Position numbers and translations under genes: made by a program
In this document: positions 24,030 to 31,088 of the stretch, piece after piece
Position numbering within the stretch: the stretch's first letter is position 1
Layout of the letters: every line of letters begins with the position of its first letter
DNA from: Rugamonas sp045984285
GTDB taxonomy: Bacteria; Pseudomonadota; Gammaproteobacteria; Burkholderiales; Burkholderiaceae_D
Reading direction: 5' to 3'
NCBI RefSeq assembly: GCF_045984285.3
Contig: NZ_JBJQIK030000006.1
Location: 248,001-312,000 of the forward strand
Length of the DNA: 64,000 bases
Notes under the pieces: generated by a model
What the model was told of the DNA's origin: nothing
Database searches by the model: none
What the model saw: the letters and a program-made list of their open reading frames with translations, nothing else

Positions 24030-26095
24030 TGCCAAGTCAATCGCACCGTGCAGGCCGCAGCCTGCGAACCGCGCTCACCCTGTCCGTCATGGTGGCAGCG
24101 CTCAGCGGCTGCGCTGCGCAGATGGCTTTCCGCGACGGCCGCGAGCTGATCGCCAAAGACCAGGTGGAAGCCGGCCTGCTCAAGCTGCAGGAAGCCATCG
24201 CCAGGGAGCCGGGCAATGCCGAATACCGGGCCGCCTACATGCAGGCGCGCGACCGCGCCAGCATGCGCTACCTGGAGCAGGCCGAGCGCCAGATGGAAGA
24301 GGGCCAGAATGCGCTCGCCATGGAAAACCTGCGCCGCGTGCTGGCCATGAATCCACAGAACGAACGCGCGCGCGCCGGATACCGCACGCTGGAGATGAAC
24401 GAGCGCCACAGCAAGGCGCTGGCGCTGGCGGCGGAACTGGTGGCGAAGAAGGACTACGACCTGGCCAAGGCCAAGGTGAATGCCATACTCACCGAGAAAC
24501 CGGACCATGTGGAAGCGCGCGCACTGCTGCGCGAGATTAACGACAAGGCGCCGCCGGTGCAGAACGAAGGCGCGCTGGCCAAGGCCTACAAGCAGCCGAT
24601 CACCATCGAGTTCAAGGACGCGCCGCTGAAGCAGGTGTTCGAAGTGATTTCGCGCCGCTCCGGCCTGAACTTCGTGTTCGACAAGGACGTCAAGACCGAT
24701 ACCCGCACCTCCATCTTCCTGCGCAACAGCACGGTGGAATCCGCCGTGTATTACGTGCTGATGGCGAACCAGCTGGAGCAGCAGGTGCTGGACCAGAACA
24801 CGGTGCTGGTCTACCCGAACGTGGCGGCCAAGCTGAAGGAATACCAGGAAACCGTGGTGAAGACCTTCTACCTCGCCAATGCGGAAGCGAAGAACGTCGC
24901 CAATACGCTGAAGACCATCCTCAAGTCGCGCGATGTGGTGGCCGACGAGAAGCTGAACCTCGTCATCATGCGCGACAACACGGACGCTATCCGCCTGGCG
25001 GAAAAGATCGTGGCGCTGCAGGACATGGCGGAGCCGGAAGTAATGCTGGAAGTGGAGATCCTGGAGATCAAGCGCAGCCGCCTGATCCAGCTGGGCATCC
25101 AGTGGCCGACCGAGTTGTCGCTGGCGCCGCTCAACACGGCCGGCGGCACCAACCTTACGCTGGCGGACCTGGAGGGGCTGAACCGGAACCGCATCGCCAT
25201 TTCGGATGTCAGCGCAACTGTTCGCGCCAAAAAGACGGACGGCGATTCCAAGCTGCTGGCAAACCCGCGCATCCGCGTGCGCAACAAGGAGAAGGCCAAG
25301 ATCCAGATCGGCGACAAAGTGCCCGTGATCACCACCACTGTCTCGCCGGGCACCAGCGGTTTCGCCCAGGAGAGCGTCAACTACGTTGACGTGGGCCTGA
25401 CGCTGAATGCCGAGCCGACCATCTACCTGAACAACGAGGTGGGTATCCGCATTGCCCTGGAAGTGAGCAACCTGGTTGACCGCATCACGACCAAGAGCGG
25501 CAGCACCGCCTACCAGATTGGTACGCGGCAGGCGACCACGATGCTGCAGCTGAAGGACGGCGAAAACCAGGTGCTGGCGGGACTGATCAACAACACCGAC
25601 CGCAGCTCCGGCAACCGGGTGCCGGGACTGGGCGACATTCCTATCCTTGGCCGCCTGTTCGGCGCAGGCCTCGACGAAAGCGAACAGACCGAGATCGTGC
25701 TGTCGATCACGCCCCACCTGGTGCGCAACCTGCAGCGGCCGGAAGCGGCGGCTTCCGAATTCTCGGCGGGCACCGAAGCGAACTTCCGGCGCAAGCCCGA
25801 TGTCAGCGTGCGCACCGTGGTGGCGCCGCCGGCACGCACGGCCCCGGCTCCGGCAGGCTCGCCCACCGGCGCCTTCGCGCCGGGCGCCCAGCCTTCGGCC
25901 GTGCCGCAGCCGCCGCAGCTCGGCGCGCCGCAGGATGCGCCTGCGCCCGCCAGCGGCGTTACCATGTCCACCACCCAGCCGGGGCAGGCCAGCAGCGTGT
26001 CGCTGCCGGCGCCGCCGCCGGCGGTGCCGGTACAGCAGGCGGCGCCCACGCCGCCCGCGCCGCCGGGCAACCCGCCGCCGGCGCAGAACCAGTGA
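24029..26095 (+). CDS. gspD: TPR-containing lipoprotein secretin (GspD-like)
   Basis: The 688-residue outer-membrane channel protein has a lipoprotein signal (VAALSGC, Cys28). A helical TPR-like region spans about 35-170 (LLKLQEAIAREPGNAEYRAA, MENLRRVLAMNPQNERARAG). Secretin N-domains run from about 185 (ITIEFKDAPLKQVFEVISRR, VKTFYLANAEAKNVANTLKT). The secretin core runs from about 350 to 570, ending in VPGLGDIPILGRLFG and TEIVLSITPHLVRN. The last 110 residues are a Pro/Ala-rich tail. Canonical GspD lacks the N-terminal TPR region and usually the long proline-rich tail. The TPR part may replace a separate pilotin. It overlaps both neighbours. Confidence 0.85.
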   Translation: MPSQSHRAGRSLRTALTLSVMVAALSGCAAQMAFRDGRELIAKDQVEAGLLKLQEAIAREPGNAEYRAAYMQARDRASMRYLEQAERQMEEGQNALAMENLRRVLAMNPQNERARAGYRTLEMNERHSKALALAAELVAKKDYDLAKAKVNAILTEKPDHVEARALLREINDKAPPVQNEGALAKAYKQPITIEFKDAPLKQVFEVISRRSGLNFVFDKDVKTDTRTSIFLRNSTVESAVYYVLMANQLEQQVLDQNTVLVYPNVAAKLKEYQETVVKTFYLANAEAKNVANTLKTILKSRDVVADEKLNLVIMRDNTDAIRLAEKIVALQDMAEPEVMLEVEILEIKRSRLIQLGIQWPTELSLAPLNTAGGTNLTLADLEGLNRNRIAISDVSATVRAKKTDGDSKLLANPRIRVRNKEKAKIQIGDKVPVITTTVSPGTSGFAQESVNYVDVGLTLNAEPTIYLNNEVGIRIALEVSNLVDRITTKSGSTAYQIGTRQATTMLQLKDGENQVLAGLINNTDRSSGNRVPGLGDIPILGRLFGAGLDESEQTEIVLSITPHLVRNLQRPEAAASEFSAGTEANFRRKPDVSVRTVVAPPARTAPAPAGSPTGAFAPGAQPSAVPQPPQLGAPQDAPAPASGVTMSTTQPGQASSVSLPAPPPAVPVQQAAPTPPAPPGNPPPAQNQ

Positions 26096-26577
26096 GCATG
26101 GCGATGCACAGGCCGCGCGGTTTCACGCTGATCGAGCTGCTGGTCACGCTGGCCATCCTCGGCGTGCTGGCCTCGATGGCGGTGCCTGTGGCGCAGACCG
26201 TGATCCAGCGCCGCAACGAAACGGCGCTGCGCACGGCCCTGCACGATATCCGCAAGGGCCTGGACGCCTACAAGCAGGCTTACGACGACGGCCGCATCGA
26301 GAAGACCCTGGGCAGCAACGGCTATCCGAAGACGCTGGAAACGCTGGTGAAAGGCGTGCCGGACCTGCGCAACCCGAAACGTGCAAAGATCTACTTCATG
26401 CGCCGCATCCCGCGCGACCCGATGAACCCGAATATGGAAGTGACCGAAGCCCAGAGCTGGGGCAAACGCAGCTACGCCAGCGAAGCGGACGAGCCGCGCG
26501 AGGGCGAGGACGTATTCGATGTGTATTCCACCTCGGAGCAGGCAGGCCTGAACGGCGTGCCTTATAAGAAATGGTAG
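26092..26577 (+). CDS. Type II secretion pseudopilin (prepilin-type N-terminus)
   Basis: The 161-residue protein has a short leader cut in RG|FTLIELLVTLAILGVL, with Glu5 present. The body is helical then soluble, with IRKGLDAYKQAYDDGRIEKT, GYPKTLETLVKGVPD and IPRDPMNPNM, reminiscent of GspG-like subunits. It starts with GTG overlapping the gspD stop (GTGA); an ATG at 26098 is an alternative. It is the second pseudopilin of the operon and probably a minor subunit. Confidence 0.8.
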   Translation: MSMAMHRPRGFTLIELLVTLAILGVLASMAVPVAQTVIQRRNETALRTALHDIRKGLDAYKQAYDDGRIEKTLGSNGYPKTLETLVKGVPDLRNPKRAKIYFMRRIPRDPMNPNMEVTEAQSWGKRSYASEADEPREGEDVFDVYSTSEQAGLNGVPYKKW

Positions 26578-26957
26578 CGCAAATGGTAAGGCGGCGCGGC
26601 TTCACGCTGATCGAGCTGCTGGTGGTGCTGGGCATCGTGGCGCTCCTGCTCACGCTGGCCGTGCCGCGCTATTTCCCCAGCGTGGACCGCAGCCGCGAAA
26701 CCATACTGGCCGAGAACCTGCGCAATACGCGCGCCGTGATCGACCAGTTCTATGGCGATACCGGCAGCTATCCCGAATCGCTGGAGGAGCTGGTGGAGAA
26801 GAAGTACCTGCGCGCGCTGCCGGTGGACCCCATCACCGAGCGCAGCGACAGCTGGCAGCTGCTGCCGCCGGAAGCGCCGGCCAAGGGCAGCGTGGCCGAT
26901 ATCAAGAGCGGAGCGCCCGGCAATGGCCGCAACGGCATCCCTTACGCCGAGTGGTAG
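26571..26957 (+). CDS. Type II secretion pseudopilin (short)
   Basis: The 128-residue protein has leader MVAQMVRRRG, cleavage before FTLIELLVVLGIVALLLTLA with Glu5, and a GspG-like soluble part (IDQFYGDTGSYPESLEELVE, YLRALPVDPITERSDSW). It ends abruptly with GRNGIPYAEW, much like the NGVPYKKW end of the preceding pseudopilin. This suggests the two genes are duplicates. It overlaps the preceding gene by seven bases and the next by about 35. Confidence 0.8.
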   Translation: MVAQMVRRRGFTLIELLVVLGIVALLLTLAVPRYFPSVDRSRETILAENLRNTRAVIDQFYGDTGSYPESLEELVEKKYLRALPVDPITERSDSWQLLPPEAPAKGSVADIKSGAPGNGRNGIPYAEW

Positions 26958-27603
26958 GCCGGCCCGGCGCCGCGCCGCAGGCTTCACCTATATCAGTCTC
27001 ATCATCCTGCTGGCCGTGATCGGGCTGGCCACGGCCGCCACCCTGCGGCTGGGCGCCACGCTGCAGCGGGCGGCGGCGGAACAGGCCCTGCTCGACATCG
27101 GCGAAGAGTTCAGCAATGCCCTGCGCAGCTACGCCGCCGCCACGCCCCAGGGCCAGCCGCAGCAGCCGCCCACGCTGCAGCACCTGCTGAAAGACCCCCG
27201 TTTCCCCGGCACCCGGCGCCACCTGCGCAAGATTTTCGTCGATCCCATGACGGGCAAGGCGGAGTGGGGCGTCGTCTATTTAGGCGACAAGGTGGGCGTG
27301 GTTGGCATCTACAGCCTGAGCACGGCGAAGGCGATCAAGGTAGCCAACTTCCCGCAGCGCTTCCAGGCCTTTAACGGACGGGAGTATGTGGCGGACTGGA
27401 AGTTTACCCGCGACGGGCAGGATCCGCCGCTGCCCAAGCCCGCGGGCGCCTTGCCGCCGCTGATTCCCCCGCCGCCGACCGCGCCCCCGCCACCGCCAAA
27501 ACCGGTCCAGCCGTCGCAGGAGATGCCTCCTGTTAACGAACCTGAGCCTGTCCAGCCTCCTGAGCCCGCCGAAACTGTCGAGCCGGAAACACAATCGAGC
27601 TGA
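26923..27603 (+). CDS. Minor pseudopilin-like protein lacking Glu5, proline-rich tail
   Basis: From the ATG at 26923 the protein has 226 residues. Its leader RRRAAG|FTYISLIILLAVIGLATAA looks like a prepilin cleavage site, but mature position 5 is Ser and not Glu (GspK-type tip subunits also lack Glu5). The soluble part includes FSNALRSYAAATPQG, HLLKDPRFPGTRRHLRKIFV and a DPMTGKAEWG turn. The last 60 residues are almost all Pro/Glu/Val (PPLIPPPPTAPPPPPKP). The start is nested about 35 bases inside the previous gene; no in-frame start lies between the two leaders. It is the last gene of the operon. Confidence 0.7.
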   Translation: MAATASLTPSGRPARRRAAGFTYISLIILLAVIGLATAATLRLGATLQRAAAEQALLDIGEEFSNALRSYAAATPQGQPQQPPTLQHLLKDPRFPGTRRHLRKIFVDPMTGKAEWGVVYLGDKVGVVGIYSLSTAKAIKVANFPQRFQAFNGREYVADWKFTRDGQDPPLPKPAGALPPLIPPPPTAPPPPPKPVQPSQEMPPVNEPEPVQPPEPAETVEPETQSS

Positions 27604-27744
27604 TCCGTCGTTCTGTTACAAAAAAAGCACTGAAAATAATTTTTTTATAACGTGCGCACTAGACGCGCGATAAAAAAATGATATTATTTTCCTCAGCAAT
27701 TGATCACCGAACAGCGACTAAACTACTCTCCTAAGGACAAGCTC
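27604..27744. other. AT-rich leader of the fourth PEP-CTERM gene
   Basis: This stretch is much AT-richer than its neighbours. It contains GATATTATTT, a 10-mer also present upstream of the nuclease at about 12980. It should carry the promoter of the gene at 27745, but no -35/-10 pair is clear enough to claim. Confidence 0.35.
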
Positions 27745-28218
27745 ATGAAACTGAAATATGCAGTCGCAGGCCTGCTGGCCGCCGCCTCCTTCTCCGCTTT
27801 CGCTGACGACCAAACCGTGTCCCTGAGCGTGGGTGCGGACAACTTCTTCAGCAGCGCCGGCCAGACCGAAGTTCTGTCGGGTGGCCTGGACGTGATCACC
27901 TTCGACGGCCTGGATGCCGGCGTGTACAACATCGTTGTCACCCTGAGCGGCCAGAACCTGACCTTCGACGCGGCACAGTCGAACCTGAACGGCGTAACCG
28001 GCGAAGCCTTCGGCTCCGGCAAGCTGAAATTCTGGGGCGTTGACACCACCGGCATGACGCCATTCACCCTGGAACTGTTCGGCTCGGCAATGACCGGCGC
28101 GAAGTACAGCGGCGAAGTGACCGTGATGGCTGTTCCGGAACCAGAAACCTATGGCATGCTGATCGGCGGCCTGGGCATCCTGGGCTTCCTGGCACGCCGC
28201 AAGGCAAAGAAGTCCTAA
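27745..28218 (+). CDS. PEP-CTERM sorting domain protein (FxDxF-like)
   Basis: The 157-residue exported protein has signal peptide MKLKYAVAGLLAAASFSAFA|D, a beta-rich body (SLSVGADNFFSSAGQTEVLS, then DVITFDGLDAGVYNIVVTLS) and the sorting signal VPEPETYGMLIGGLGILGF with tail LARRKAKKS. The last 25 residues are nearly identical to those of the protein at 10524. The ATG at 27745 is preceded by CTAAGGACAAG. It closes the PEP-CTERM/secretion region and is converged upon by murJ, with a shared terminator between them. Confidence 0.88.
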   Translation: MKLKYAVAGLLAAASFSAFADDQTVSLSVGADNFFSSAGQTEVLSGGLDVITFDGLDAGVYNIVVTLSGQNLTFDAAQSNLNGVTGEAFGSGKLKFWGVDTTGMTPFTLELFGSAMTGAKYSGEVTVMAVPEPETYGMLIGGLGILGFLARRKAKKS

Positions 28219-28234
28219 GCAGTCCTTTAGTTTC

Positions 28235-28268
28235 ATGAAGAAGGCCCGCGCAAGCGGGCTTTCTTCAT
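28235..28268. terminator. Bidirectional terminator between PEP-CTERM gene and murJ
   Basis: A 15-base stem with one G-U pair (ATGAAGAAGGCCCGC with GCGGGCTTTCTTCAT) closes on a GCAA loop. It lies between the two convergent stops at 28218 and 28283 and is followed by TTTT rightward. Confidence 0.85.
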
Positions 28269-28282
28269 TTTAGCTGCCTGTT

Positions 28283-29833
28283 TTATTTTGCCCGGCGCTT
28301 GAAGTCGCGCAGGCGGAATCCCAGCGCCAGCAGCACGCCGAAGTAGATGATGGCGCAGCCGCCGATCACCAGCAGCAGGGCGCCGATACGCAGCAGGGGT
28401 AGGGCGCGCAGTGCGATCCAGTCGAACTGGGCGGCGCCATACCAGCCGGCAGCACCCATCAGGCAGGCGGCCAACACCAGCTTGACGAAGAATTTGCCCC
28501 AGCCCGGCAGCGGATGGTAGATGCCGCGCTTGCGCAAGCCCATGAACAGGAAGCCTGCGTTCAGGCAGGCGGCGAGCCCGATCGACAGTGCCAGGCCGGC
28601 CACGCCGATGAAGGGCACGAACGCCAGGTTCATCAGCTGCGTCGCCACCATCACCCCCAGCGCAATGCGCACCGGCGTGCGGATGTCCTGCTGCGCATAG
28701 AAGGCGGGCGCCAGGGTTTTCACCAGGATGATGCCGGTCAGGCCGACGGCATAGGCCACCAGCGGCATGGCCGAGGCCTGCACGTCGCGCGCCTCGAACA
28801 GGCCATAGTGGAAGAGGGTGGCAATCAGCGGCACGGCGGCGACGGCAATGCCGACGGCGGCCGGAATCGCCAGCAGCAGGGTCAGGCGCAGGCCCCAGTC
28901 CAGCAGGGCCGAATACTCGGCCGTGTCGCCGTCGACCTTGGCTTTCGACAGGCTGGGCAGCAGGATGGTGCCCAGCGCCACGCCCAGCAGGGCGGTCGGC
29001 AGTTCCATCAGGCGGTCGGCATAGGTCAGCCAGGACACATTGCCTTCGCCGAGGCGGGCGGCGATGGTGGTGTTGATGATGAGGCTGACCTGGGTGGCCG
29101 AAACGGCCAGCACGGCCGGGGCCATCTTTTTCAGCACGCGGCGCACGCCCGGGTCGCGCAGGCCGCCCACCGGGTTGATGGACAGGCGCGGCAGCATGCC
29201 GATTTTCACCAGCGCCGGGACCTGGATGGCCACCTGCAGCAGGCCGCCAACCATCACTGCAATGGCCTGGGCATAGATAGGCTGCTCCAGCCATGGCGCC
29301 AGGAAGACGATGCCGGCGATCAGGGAAATATTCAGCAGCACCGGGGTGAAGGCCGGGATCTTGAACTGGCGCCAGGTATTCAGGATGCCGCCGGACAGCG
29401 CCACGAAGGACATGCACGCTATATAAGGGAACATCAGGCGCGTCATCCACACCATGGCCTGGTTGGCCTTGGGATCGTCGCTGCCCGTGCCCGCAATCAG
29501 GTAGAGGAAGAGCGGGGCGCCCACGATGCCGAGCAGGCTGACGATCACGGTGGCCCAGACCAGGGTATTGGCCACGTGGTCGGCCAGCTCTTTCGTGGCC
29601 TGATCTCCCTGTTGCGCCTTGTACTCGGCGAGGATGGGCACGAAGGCCTGGGAAAATGCACCCTCGGCAAACAGGCGGCGCAGCAGGTTGGGCAGGCGGA
29701 AGGCGATATTGAAGGCGTCCGTATAGGCGCCGGCGCCGAAGGCGCGCGCGAACAGGGTGTCGCGCAGCAGGCCGGTAATCCGCGACAGCATGGTCATGCT
29801 GGAAATGGCGGCAAGGGTTCTGAGCAGGTTCAT
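28283..29833 (-). CDS. murJ: Lipid II flippase MurJ
   Basis: The 516-residue polytopic membrane protein flips lipid II across the inner membrane for peptidoglycan synthesis. It begins MNLLRTLAAISSMTMLSRIT, then GLLRDTLFARAFGAG and AFNIAFRLPNLLRRLFAEGA, the strongly conserved MviN/MurJ opening with essential Arg residues. About 14 hydrophobic helices are evident. It lies back to back with rpsT, an arrangement found in many betaproteobacteria. Confidence 0.96.
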   Translation of the reverse strand: MNLLRTLAAISSMTMLSRITGLLRDTLFARAFGAGAYTDAFNIAFRLPNLLRRLFAEGAFSQAFVPILAEYKAQQGDQATKELADHVANTLVWATVIVSLLGIVGAPLFLYLIAGTGSDDPKANQAMVWMTRLMFPYIACMSFVALSGGILNTWRQFKIPAFTPVLLNISLIAGIVFLAPWLEQPIYAQAIAVMVGGLLQVAIQVPALVKIGMLPRLSINPVGGLRDPGVRRVLKKMAPAVLAVSATQVSLIINTTIAARLGEGNVSWLTYADRLMELPTALLGVALGTILLPSLSKAKVDGDTAEYSALLDWGLRLTLLLAIPAAVGIAVAAVPLIATLFHYGLFEARDVQASAMPLVAYAVGLTGIILVKTLAPAFYAQQDIRTPVRIALGVMVATQLMNLAFVPFIGVAGLALSIGLAACLNAGFLFMGLRKRGIYHPLPGWGKFFVKLVLAACLMGAAGWYGAAQFDWIALRALPLLRIGALLLVIGGCAIIYFGVLLALGFRLRDFKRRAK

Positions 29834-29900
29834 GGGCGCTGATTATAGCTGCGCTACCTCCTTGCACGCTGCCACAAAGGCAATTAATCCCGTTTACGGA

Positions 29901-29929
29901 TTGCTGTGGCGGGAAAAGTTCGTTATAAT
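29901..29929 (+). promoter_or_regulatory. Sigma-70 promoter of rpsT
   Basis: TTGCTG and a consensus TATAAT (29924-29929) are separated by 17 bases. Transcription would start near 29936, leaving a leader of about 125 bases before rpsT. That leaves room for the translational autoregulation known for S20 in E. coli. Confidence 0.7.
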
Positions 29930-30060
29930 TTAAGGCTGTACAGAATTCAGTAGCGCGTAACAGGGCGTCTGGCAGCAGACCGACACGCCGCACTGAGAGG
30001 CACCGGTTTGGCAAACGCTACTGTTTGCAAACGAACTTTGACAACGATTTAGGAAATTCC

Positions 30061-30327
30061 ATGGCAAATACCGCACAAGCGCGCAAACGCGCTCGTCAAG
30101 CTGTTAAGCAAAACGCACACAACTCCGCCCAGCGTTCGACCCTGCGCACCGCCATCAAGGCTGCCCGCAAGGCGATCCAGGCTGGCGACAAAGCTGCTGC
30201 GACCCAGATCTTCCAGGCTTCCGTGTCGACCATCGACTCGATCGCCGACAAAAAGATCATCCACAAGAACAAGGCCGCTCGCCACAAGAGCCGTCTGGCA
30301 GCTGCCCTGAAGGCACTGTCCGCCTAA
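30061..30327 (+). CDS. rpsT: 30S ribosomal protein S20
   Basis: The 88-residue basic protein reads MANTAQARKRARQAVKQN, then STLRTAIKAARKAI and HKNKAARHKSRLAAALKAL, the full S20 pattern. It binds 16S rRNA early in small-subunit assembly. An AGGAAATTCC ribosome site precedes the ATG at 30061; the frame is open slightly upstream, without family similarity. It is monocistronic with its own promoter and terminator. Confidence 0.98.
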   Translation: MANTAQARKRARQAVKQNAHNSAQRSTLRTAIKAARKAIQAGDKAAATQIFQASVSTIDSIADKKIIHKNKAARHKSRLAAALKALSA

Positions 30328-30371
30328 GTTCGTGGACGGCGGCAGTCGCCGCCAAACAGGTGCACAAGAAT

Positions 30372-30402
30372 AACCCGCATGGCGCAGCCATCGCGGGTTT
30401 TT
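30372..30402 (+). terminator. Intrinsic terminator of rpsT
   Basis: AACCCGCATGGC pairs with GCCAT, a bulged C and GCGGGTT around a GCA loop, followed by TTTTTC. It may also stop the convergent rluE-like transcript. Confidence 0.85.
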
Positions 30403-30414
30403 CGCTTTTCTGCT

Positions 30415-30993
30415 TCAGTTCCGGCCCGCGCTTCCGCTGCGCAGCTCGGCCGGGTCGACTTCCATCCATTCGCCCGGCATCAGGGGATGGGTGGCCAGGG
30501 AAATGGCGCCGATGGCGCTGCGCACCAGGCGCAAGGTGGGCAGGCCCACGGCCGCCGTCATGCGCCGCACCTGGCGGTTCTTGCCTTCCTGCAGGGTAAT
30601 GGCCAGCCAGGAGGTCGGCTTGTCCAGCCGCACCCGGATCGGCGGATTGCGCGGCCACAGCCACTCCGGTTCGGCAATGCGCACCGCCTTGCAGGGCTGG
30701 GTGACGAAATCGCCCAGGTCCAGCGGGGCCTGCAGGCGGGCCAGGGCCTCGTCCGTCGCCACCCCGTCCACCTGCACCAGGTACTGTTTCGCTTCCTTGC
30801 GGTCGGGGTGGGCGATGGCGTGCTGCAGCTTGCCGTCGTCGGTCAGCAGCAGCAAACCTTCGCTGTCGGCGTCCAGCCGGCCGGCCGGATACACCTTGGG
30901 AATCTTCACGTAGTCGGCCAGCGTTTCACGCTCCGGCTGGGGCGAAAACTGGCACAATACATCAAATGGCTTGTTTAATAAGATCAGGGACAT
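30415..30993 (-). CDS. rluE: 23S rRNA pseudouridine synthase, RluE-like
   Basis: The 192-residue protein belongs to the RsuA/RluB/E/F family but lacks an N-terminal S4 domain, as in RluE. The catalytic motif GRLDADSEGLLLLTDDG (Asp about residue 41) and the later GKNRQVRRMTAAVGLPTLRL are typical. E. coli RluE modifies U2457 of 23S rRNA; the same target is likely but not proven here. The protein starts MSLILLNKPFDVLCQF. It is convergent with rpsT and divergent from icd. Confidence 0.85.
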   Translation of the reverse strand: MSLILLNKPFDVLCQFSPQPERETLADYVKIPKVYPAGRLDADSEGLLLLTDDGKLQHAIAHPDRKEAKQYLVQVDGVATDEALARLQAPLDLGDFVTQPCKAVRIAEPEWLWPRNPPIRVRLDKPTSWLAITLQEGKNRQVRRMTAAVGLPTLRLVRSAIGAISLATHPLMPGEWMEVDPAELRSGSAGRN

Positions 30994-31040
30994 TCACGGA
31001 TTGTACCGAGACGGTGCATAATGTGGAATACGCCTCTTAT

Positions 31041-31054
31041 GTCTTATAGAAGAC
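31041..31054. promoter_or_regulatory. Palindrome upstream of icd (possible operator)
   Basis: GTCTT and AAGAC arms flank ATAG, about 35 bases before the icd ATG and overlapping the likely promoter zone. The regulator is not known from this sequence. Confidence 0.35.
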
Positions 31055-31088
31055 CTGGCTGCAAGATTCTTATTTCGGAGATCACACG

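Noticed and set aside
18232..27603. Calling the cluster a type IV pilus or MSHA pilus
   Set aside because: The first gene has the GspG C-terminal calcium-loop signature and not a pilin disulfide loop. There is no PilT/retraction ATPase or major pilin, so a secretion-type pseudopilus fits better.
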